Of a stretch of DNA of 17,035 nt, positions 13,099-17,035 are shown one piece after another. Each line of letters starts with the position of its first letter. The first letter of the stretch is position 1. The DNA is taken from positions 1 through 17,035 of the forward strand of contig JANWJM010000019.1 of the NCBI GenBank assembly GCA_025449475.1, given 5' to 3'. The translations under genes and the position numbers were made by a program. The notes beneath the pieces are model-generated. The model saw only the letters and a list, made by a program, of their open reading frames with translations, did no database searches and had not been told where the DNA came from. Origin of the DNA: Thermoactinomycetaceae bacterium. GTDB lineage: Bacteria > Bacillota > Bacilli > Thermoactinomycetales > Thermoactinomycetaceae.

Positions 13099-15522
13099 GT
13101 GCTAGTTTCATATGAATGGTTAAAAGAATACGTTGATCTGGAAGGGATTTCACCGGAAGATATTGCGGAAGAGTTGAATCGAACAGGTATTGAGGTAGAA
13201 GTCATCTATACACGGGACTCAGGTGTGAAAGGTGTTGTCATTGGACAGATTCTATCAGTAAGACCGCATCCTGACTCCAATCATTTGCAGATTTGCTCTG
13301 TTCATGTTGGGCAAGGAAATCCGTTACAGATTGTTTGTGGGGCTCCCAATGTGTCGCCTTCGCAAAGAGTCCCTGTCGCGCTGATTGGGGCATCTTTGCC
13401 AGGAGATATCCAAATTAAAAAGGCAACGATCCGAGGCGTGGAATCGTTTGGGATGATTTGCTCAGCCAAAGAGCTTGGTTTACCTGATAAGGTGTTAATG
13501 AAATACCAAACAGATGGAATTTTGGTTTTAGATCATGATGCTCCGATTGGCGAGGACATCAAAACATATTTAGGAATGAATGATCAGGTCATTGAGCTGG
13601 AGCTTACGCCGAATCGTTCAGACTGTTTGAGCATGATTGGGGTCGCCTATGAAGTGGCTGCGATATTTGATCGACCTCTTCGCTTACCGGAAGTGGAGAT
13701 TCAGGAAACGTTTGATGAAGGGACTCCTGTTGATATTATTTTAGAGGCTGAAGAGGAGTGTCCGTTTTATGCCGCACAAGTTGTCCGAAATCTAAAGATA
13801 GGCACTTCGCCCCAGTGGCTACAGAATCGCTTGATTTCCGCAGGTGTGAGACCGATCAACAATATTGTCGATATTACCAACTATGTTATGATCGAAACCG
13901 GACAGCCGTTGCATGCATTTGACTATGATCAAATCCATGATGGCGAAGTGATCGTTCGCCGGGCTCGTCCAGGTGAGGCTGTGGTGACGTTAGATGGTGT
14001 GACACGTGCTTGTGATGATGATACACTATTAATTACAGATCGTAAGCAAGTGCTTGCTTTGGCTGGGGTGATGGGTGGACAATCATCAGAAGTGACGGAA
14101 CAAACGACAACCATTTTACTTGAGTCTGCATTTTTTGATCCAGCGATTGTTCGGCGTACCTCTCGTCGTTTGGGCTTGCGATCTGAAGCGAGCAATCGCT
14201 TCGAAAAGGGCGTTGATCCCGAACGGATCATTCCAGCTTTAAGTCGCGCGGTTCAATTGTTGCAAGAGATTGCTGGAGGGGAAGTCGCATCTGAGATTTA
14301 TGTGGAAGAAATCGGAGATATCGAAGATGTTGTGATTGGTCTTCGTCATGAGCGTTTATGTAACCTATTGGGGATTCAGATTGACCCTCAAGAAGTGATT
14401 CATATCTTTCGCCGATTGCGTTTTGAAGTGGATTATGAGGATGGCATTTATCAAGTACAAGTGCCCACACGAAGACCTGATATTAATATCGAGGAAGATT
14501 TAATTGAAGAAGTGGCTCGATTGTATGGCTATGATCGAATTCCAACCACTTTGCCATGGGGACAACAGTTACCTGGTTCTTTGACTCGCGAACAGAAGCT
14601 TCGTCGTATCATTCGTCATGCTTTGCGTGATCTTGGTATGAATGAAAGTGTAACCTACAGTTTAATTTCAAGCAAAGCAGGAAAAGAGATTGCCAGCCTT
14701 GATCCATCTGCTGAACCGATTCGGATTGCGATGCCGATGAGCCGAGAGCATGCTGTATTACGTACAAGCCTATTACCTTCTTTAATCCAAACAGCAAAAT
14801 ACAATCTCAATCATGGGTTGAATGCGCTCTCGCTTTTTGAGATGGGACGAACCTATCTCACCAAAGAGAGGAAATTGACTAATCTTCCACGGGAAAACTG
14901 GCAATTAGCTGGTTTGATCACAGGGAATCAAAATACTGATTTTTGGTACCAGGATACGAGTCAAGCTTTGAATTTCTTCCATGGAAAAGGGATTTTGGAA
15001 GCGTTGTTTCAACGCTTAGGAGTCAACCAAGTTGAGTATCGTGAAGCTTCGTTAATTGGATTTCATCCAGGTCGAACAGCGGAAGTTATCTGCGATCATC
15101 AGGTGATCGGAGTGATTGGACAACTTCATCCGAAATTGGAAAGAAAGTATCAATTAGAAGAAACGATTCTCTTTGAGATTGACTTACCAAAGTTATTTCA
15201 ACATGTACCTGAGGAGATCACATATAAAGCGATAACTCGTTATCCAGCGGTGACAAGAGATTTAGCCATTGTTGTGGATGAAGAGGTGCAAGTTGGGAAA
15301 ATTGAGAAAGCGATTCGACAAACTGCTGGTCCATTGTTGGAGTCGATCACTCTTTTCGATCTATTCCAAGGCGAGCAGTTGGGTGAAAAGAAAAAGAGCT
15401 TAGCCTTCTCACTTGTATATCGAGCAGATGACCGAACCTTAACGGATGATGAGATTCAAGTGATTCATGAAAAAGTCATTCAGTTCTTAGAAACAACGTT
15501 TCATGCAAAACTCAGACACTAG
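13099..15522 (+). CDS. pheT: Phenylalanyl-tRNA synthetase beta subunit
   Basis: PheT provides tRNA recognition and editing for PheRS. Its 807 residues are a normal length. In order it has an N-terminal part starting MLVSYEWLKEYVD, a tRNA-binding OB fold at about residues 40-150 (GVVIGQILSVRPHP, VVCGAPN-like region), the B3/B4 editing domain at about 210-390 with NNIVDITNYVMIETGQPLHA, the B5 domain at about 400-475 with RRPDINIEEDLIEE, a catalytic-like core, and the C-terminal FDX-ACB domain from about 713 (TRYPAVTRDLAIVVDE). It starts with GTG 13099, 7 bases after AGAGGTGG. It is co-transcribed with pheS. Confidence 0.96.
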   Translation: MLVSYEWLKEYVDLEGISPEDIAEELNRTGIEVEVIYTRDSGVKGVVIGQILSVRPHPDSNHLQICSVHVGQGNPLQIVCGAPNVSPSQRVPVALIGASLPGDIQIKKATIRGVESFGMICSAKELGLPDKVLMKYQTDGILVLDHDAPIGEDIKTYLGMNDQVIELELTPNRSDCLSMIGVAYEVAAIFDRPLRLPEVEIQETFDEGTPVDIILEAEEECPFYAAQVVRNLKIGTSPQWLQNRLISAGVRPINNIVDITNYVMIETGQPLHAFDYDQIHDGEVIVRRARPGEAVVTLDGVTRACDDDTLLITDRKQVLALAGVMGGQSSEVTEQTTTILLESAFFDPAIVRRTSRRLGLRSEASNRFEKGVDPERIIPALSRAVQLLQEIAGGEVASEIYVEEIGDIEDVVIGLRHERLCNLLGIQIDPQEVIHIFRRLRFEVDYEDGIYQVQVPTRRPDINIEEDLIEEVARLYGYDRIPTTLPWGQQLPGSLTREQKLRRIIRHALRDLGMNESVTYSLISSKAGKEIASLDPSAEPIRIAMPMSREHAVLRTSLLPSLIQTAKYNLNHGLNALSLFEMGRTYLTKERKLTNLPRENWQLAGLITGNQNTDFWYQDTSQALNFFHGKGILEALFQRLGVNQVEYREASLIGFHPGRTAEVICDHQVIGVIGQLHPKLERKYQLEETILFEIDLPKLFQHVPEEITYKAITRYPAVTRDLAIVVDEEVQVGKIEKAIRQTAGPLLESITLFDLFQGEQLGEKKKSLAFSLVYRADDRTLTDDEIQVIHEKVIQFLETTFHAKLRH

Positions 15523-15531
15523 AGAAGCTTA

Positions 15532-15577
15532 CCTTCACCAAGTGAAGGAGGTGTAGGGTTACGATTTAGTAACTACA
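15532..15577 (+). promoter_or_regulatory. Two hairpins flanking the zapA Shine-Dalgarno
   Basis: AAGGAGGTG (15545-15553) is the only good Shine-Dalgarno before zapA, yet it lies 29 bases from the ATG. The first hairpin is CCTTCAC (15532-15538) with GTGAAGG (15542-15548), which covers part of the Shine-Dalgarno. The second is TGTA plus GTTAC (15552-15562) with GTAAC plus TACA (15569-15577), with two bulged G. Folding the second would bring the Shine-Dalgarno to within about 6 bases of the start. No T run follows, so this is not a terminator. The regulatory role is inference. Confidence 0.5.
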
Positions 15578-15582
15578 ACCTT

Positions 15583-15834
15583 ATGAGTAAAAATAAATGC
15601 AATGTAGAAATTTTTGGTCAGCAATACAGTATTGTAGGAAAAGAGAGTCTTAGTTACATGCGTCAAGTTGCTTCCCATGTTGATGAGATGATGCGTCAAG
15701 TTGCAGATAGCAATCCTCGACTCGATACAACACGCTTAGCCGTTTTGTCAGCTGTCAATATCGCAAATGATTATTTGAAATTAAAAAGAGAATATGATGA
15801 GATTCTGCACTTGATGGAAGATGAGCAACCATAA
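15583..15834 (+). CDS. zapA: Cell division protein ZapA
   Basis: ZapA binds FtsZ and promotes bundling of the division ring. The 83 residues have the Bacillus pattern: a beta-strand N-terminus VEIFGQQYSIVG at about residues 8-19, then ESLSYMRQVASHVDEMM, then LDTTRLAVLSAVNIANDYLKLK leading into a C-terminal helix. ATG 15583 (MSKNK) is the only in-frame start, despite the unusual distance of 29 bases from the Shine-Dalgarno. It lies 60 bases after pheT and 11 bases before cvpA, the same pairing as yshA-yshB in B. subtilis. The RNase HIII gene found next to zapA in that species is not here. Confidence 0.93.
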   Translation: MSKNKCNVEIFGQQYSIVGKESLSYMRQVASHVDEMMRQVADSNPRLDTTRLAVLSAVNIANDYLKLKREYDEILHLMEDEQP

Positions 15835-15845
15835 GGAGATTTCAG

Positions 15846-16364
15846 ATGACACTATTTGATGTTTTTCTGGTTGTAATTCTTTTTGGAGCGGGTGTTCTTG
15901 GGTATAAACGGGGAGTGATTGTTCAGATCGCTTCCTTATTTGCCACACTCGCTAGTTTACTTATCGCGTTGTTATTTACGAGCGATTTAGCTCCGGTTAT
16001 TGCTGAATGGTTTGGTTCAGAGAGCGTTGACAACTGGTCGGAGCTTTTACCTTTGGATAAGGCGATCTATTCAGTCATCGCATTCTTCTTCCTTTTTACA
16101 TTTACAAAGGTGATTTTCGCATTTTTCACCTCTCTTTTTCATCGATTGGCCAAATTTCCATTTTTAAAAACGATCAATCGATTGGGCGGGATTGTCCTTT
16201 CGGTGATTCAAACATTGGTCATCTATCTATTTGTGATTCATATCATGAATATTATTCCTATAAAAAGTATTCAAGAGCTAGTGGAAGATTCGCTCATCGC
16301 TCAAAGTTTAATGAGCATTACGCCTTATCTGATGAAGATGTTAAAGGAAATGTTTTTAGGATAA
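15846..16364 (+). CDS. CvpA-family membrane protein
   Basis: This is a multi-spanning inner-membrane protein of the CvpA (colicin V production) family, whose role in Bacilli is poorly defined. The 172 residues contain hydrophobic segments at about residues 2-20, 25-45, 77-97 and 115-140. A conserved GYKRGVIVQIASL segment follows the first helix. ATG 15846 follows AAGGAG (15833-15838) with a 7-base spacer, and the Shine-Dalgarno overlaps the zapA stop, so the two are translated as a pair. A strong terminator follows. It corresponds to yshB in B. subtilis. Confidence 0.9.
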   Translation: MTLFDVFLVVILFGAGVLGYKRGVIVQIASLFATLASLLIALLFTSDLAPVIAEWFGSESVDNWSELLPLDKAIYSVIAFFFLFTFTKVIFAFFTSLFHRLAKFPFLKTINRLGGIVLSVIQTLVIYLFVIHIMNIIPIKSIQELVEDSLIAQSLMSITPYLMKMLKEMFLG

Positions 16365-16367
16365 CTG

Positions 16368-16395
16368 AAAGCCTCTGGAATCTCAGAGGCTTTTT
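16368..16395 (+). terminator. Intrinsic terminator after cvpA, probably shared with polX
   Basis: AAAGCCTCTG (16368-16377) pairs perfectly with CAGAGGCTTT (16384-16393), with a 6-base loop and a T5 run (16391-16395). On the opposite strand the same stem is followed only by TTT, so it may also stop polX transcripts, less efficiently. Confidence 0.9.
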
Positions 16396-16398
16396 GGT

Positions 16399-17035
16399 TT
16401 ATTCACTATTTTTCAACCATTTTTTTGCTTGTTCCCATGGTTGCATGTTGATAATATCATCTTTTTCAAGCCAACCTCGTCTGGCTGTTCCAATTCCAAA
16501 TGTGATCAGGGATAGTTGCTCCATTGCATGAGCATCTGTATTGATACTAAATTTGACATGATACTCTTCTTTGGCTTTCTTTAACAGTTGATCATTTAAA
16601 TCAAGACGATGTGGATTAGCGTTTAATTCGAGTAAGGTTCCAGTTTCATGGGCTGCCCGAAAGATTTGATCCAGATCCAACGCGTAGGGTTCGCGACGAA
16701 GGAGAAGTCGTCCTGTTGGATGACCGATGATATGAACATGAGGATGGCTCATCGCCTTGATGATTCGCTGAGTCATCGTTTGTTGATCCAGTTGAAACGA
16801 GGTATGAACCGATGCGATCACAATATCCATTTTGGATAAGATGTCATCAGGATAATCTAGGGAACCATCGGGTAATATATCGACTTCTGTTCCTTTTAAA
16901 ACTTGAAAGTTAGAAAATTGCTCATTGATTCGATCAATTTCTTCCCATTGTTCGATTAATTCTTCAATCGTTAAGCCGTTAGCAACCTTTAAAGAACGCG
17001 AATGATCCGTAATCGCTAAATACTGATACCCCCGT
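16399..17035 (-). CDS. polX: DNA polymerase/3'-5' exonuclease PolX, C-terminal PHP domain (partial at right edge)
   Basis: Bacterial PolX is a repair polymerase with a C-terminal PHP exonuclease. The frame is open from the right edge to TAA at 16401-16399. The visible 211 residues are the PHP domain. They start RGYQYLAITDHSRS, followed by LKGTEVDIL, IASVHTSF, IIGHPTGR and INTDAHA, which together supply the His, Glu and Asp metal ligands. A full PolX is about 570 residues, so the polymerase domain lies outside the window. It is convergent with cvpA, whereas in B. subtilis polX follows yshB in the same direction. The identification is strong, because this set of PHP motifs with this spacing is typical of PolX. 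Confidence 0.93.
   Translation of the reverse strand, partial: RGYQYLAITDHSRSLKVANGLTIEELIEQWEEIDRINEQFSNFQVLKGTEVDILPDGSLDYPDDILSKMDIVIASVHTSFQLDQQTMTQRIIKAMSHPHVHIIGHPTGRLLLRREPYALDLDQIFRAAHETGTLLELNANPHRLDLNDQLLKKAKEEYHVKFSINTDAHAMEQLSLITFGIGTARRGWLEKDDIINMQPWEQAKKWLKNSE

Overview
The window looks like chromosome from an endospore-forming member of the Bacillales. The evidence is a small acid-soluble spore protein gene (sspI), a YjcZ-like small hydrophobic protein, two T-box leaders, strong GGAGG ribosome binding sites, and the gene neighbourhood M42 peptidase / sspI / SpoU-type methyltransferase / pheST / zapA / cvpA / polX, much of which is shared with Bacillus subtilis. A Thermoactinomycetaceae-like genome is possible, but the sequence alone does not settle the family.

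Layout. Bases 1-374 hold the 3' end of ilvD. A sigma-A promoter and a leucine-specifier T-box leader (412-757) then control ilvB-ilvN-ilvC-leuA-leuB (786-6825), the acetolactate-to-leucine branch of branched-chain amino acid synthesis. The cluster closes with a terminator overlapping the end of leuB, and leuCD are not here. ilvB is cut by an in-frame TAA between its first and second domains. A strong 18-bp hairpin sits between leuA and leuB.

Bases 6853-8607 are a small-gene region: a 24-residue cysteine-rich peptide on the minus strand with its own promoter and ribosome binding site, the divergent thiol-oxidoreductase pair bdbD-bdbC, and a 51-residue Gly/aromatic-rich membrane peptide. An M42 aminopeptidase (8770-9861) follows, then a long imperfect hairpin, and sspI on the minus strand with a sigma-G-like promoter. 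Divergent from sspI are a Ktr-type RCK protein and a SpoU/TrmH RNA methyltransferase.

From 11771 a promoter inside the end of the methyltransferase gene drives a Phe-specifier T-box leader and pheS-pheT. zapA and cvpA follow, with a folded-looking region around the zapA Shine-Dalgarno, then a terminator. The convergent 3' part of polX runs off the right edge.

How the genes work together: the ilv-leu and pheST groups are each tuned to uncharged tRNA (Leu and Phe) through the T-boxes. BdbD and BdbC should form an extracytoplasmic disulfide-making pair. Most of the window is ordinary core genome. The points most worth a second look are the broken ilvB, the cysteine-rich peptide beside bdbDC, and several unexplained RNA hairpins. 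I found no CRISPR array, transposase, tRNA or rRNA.
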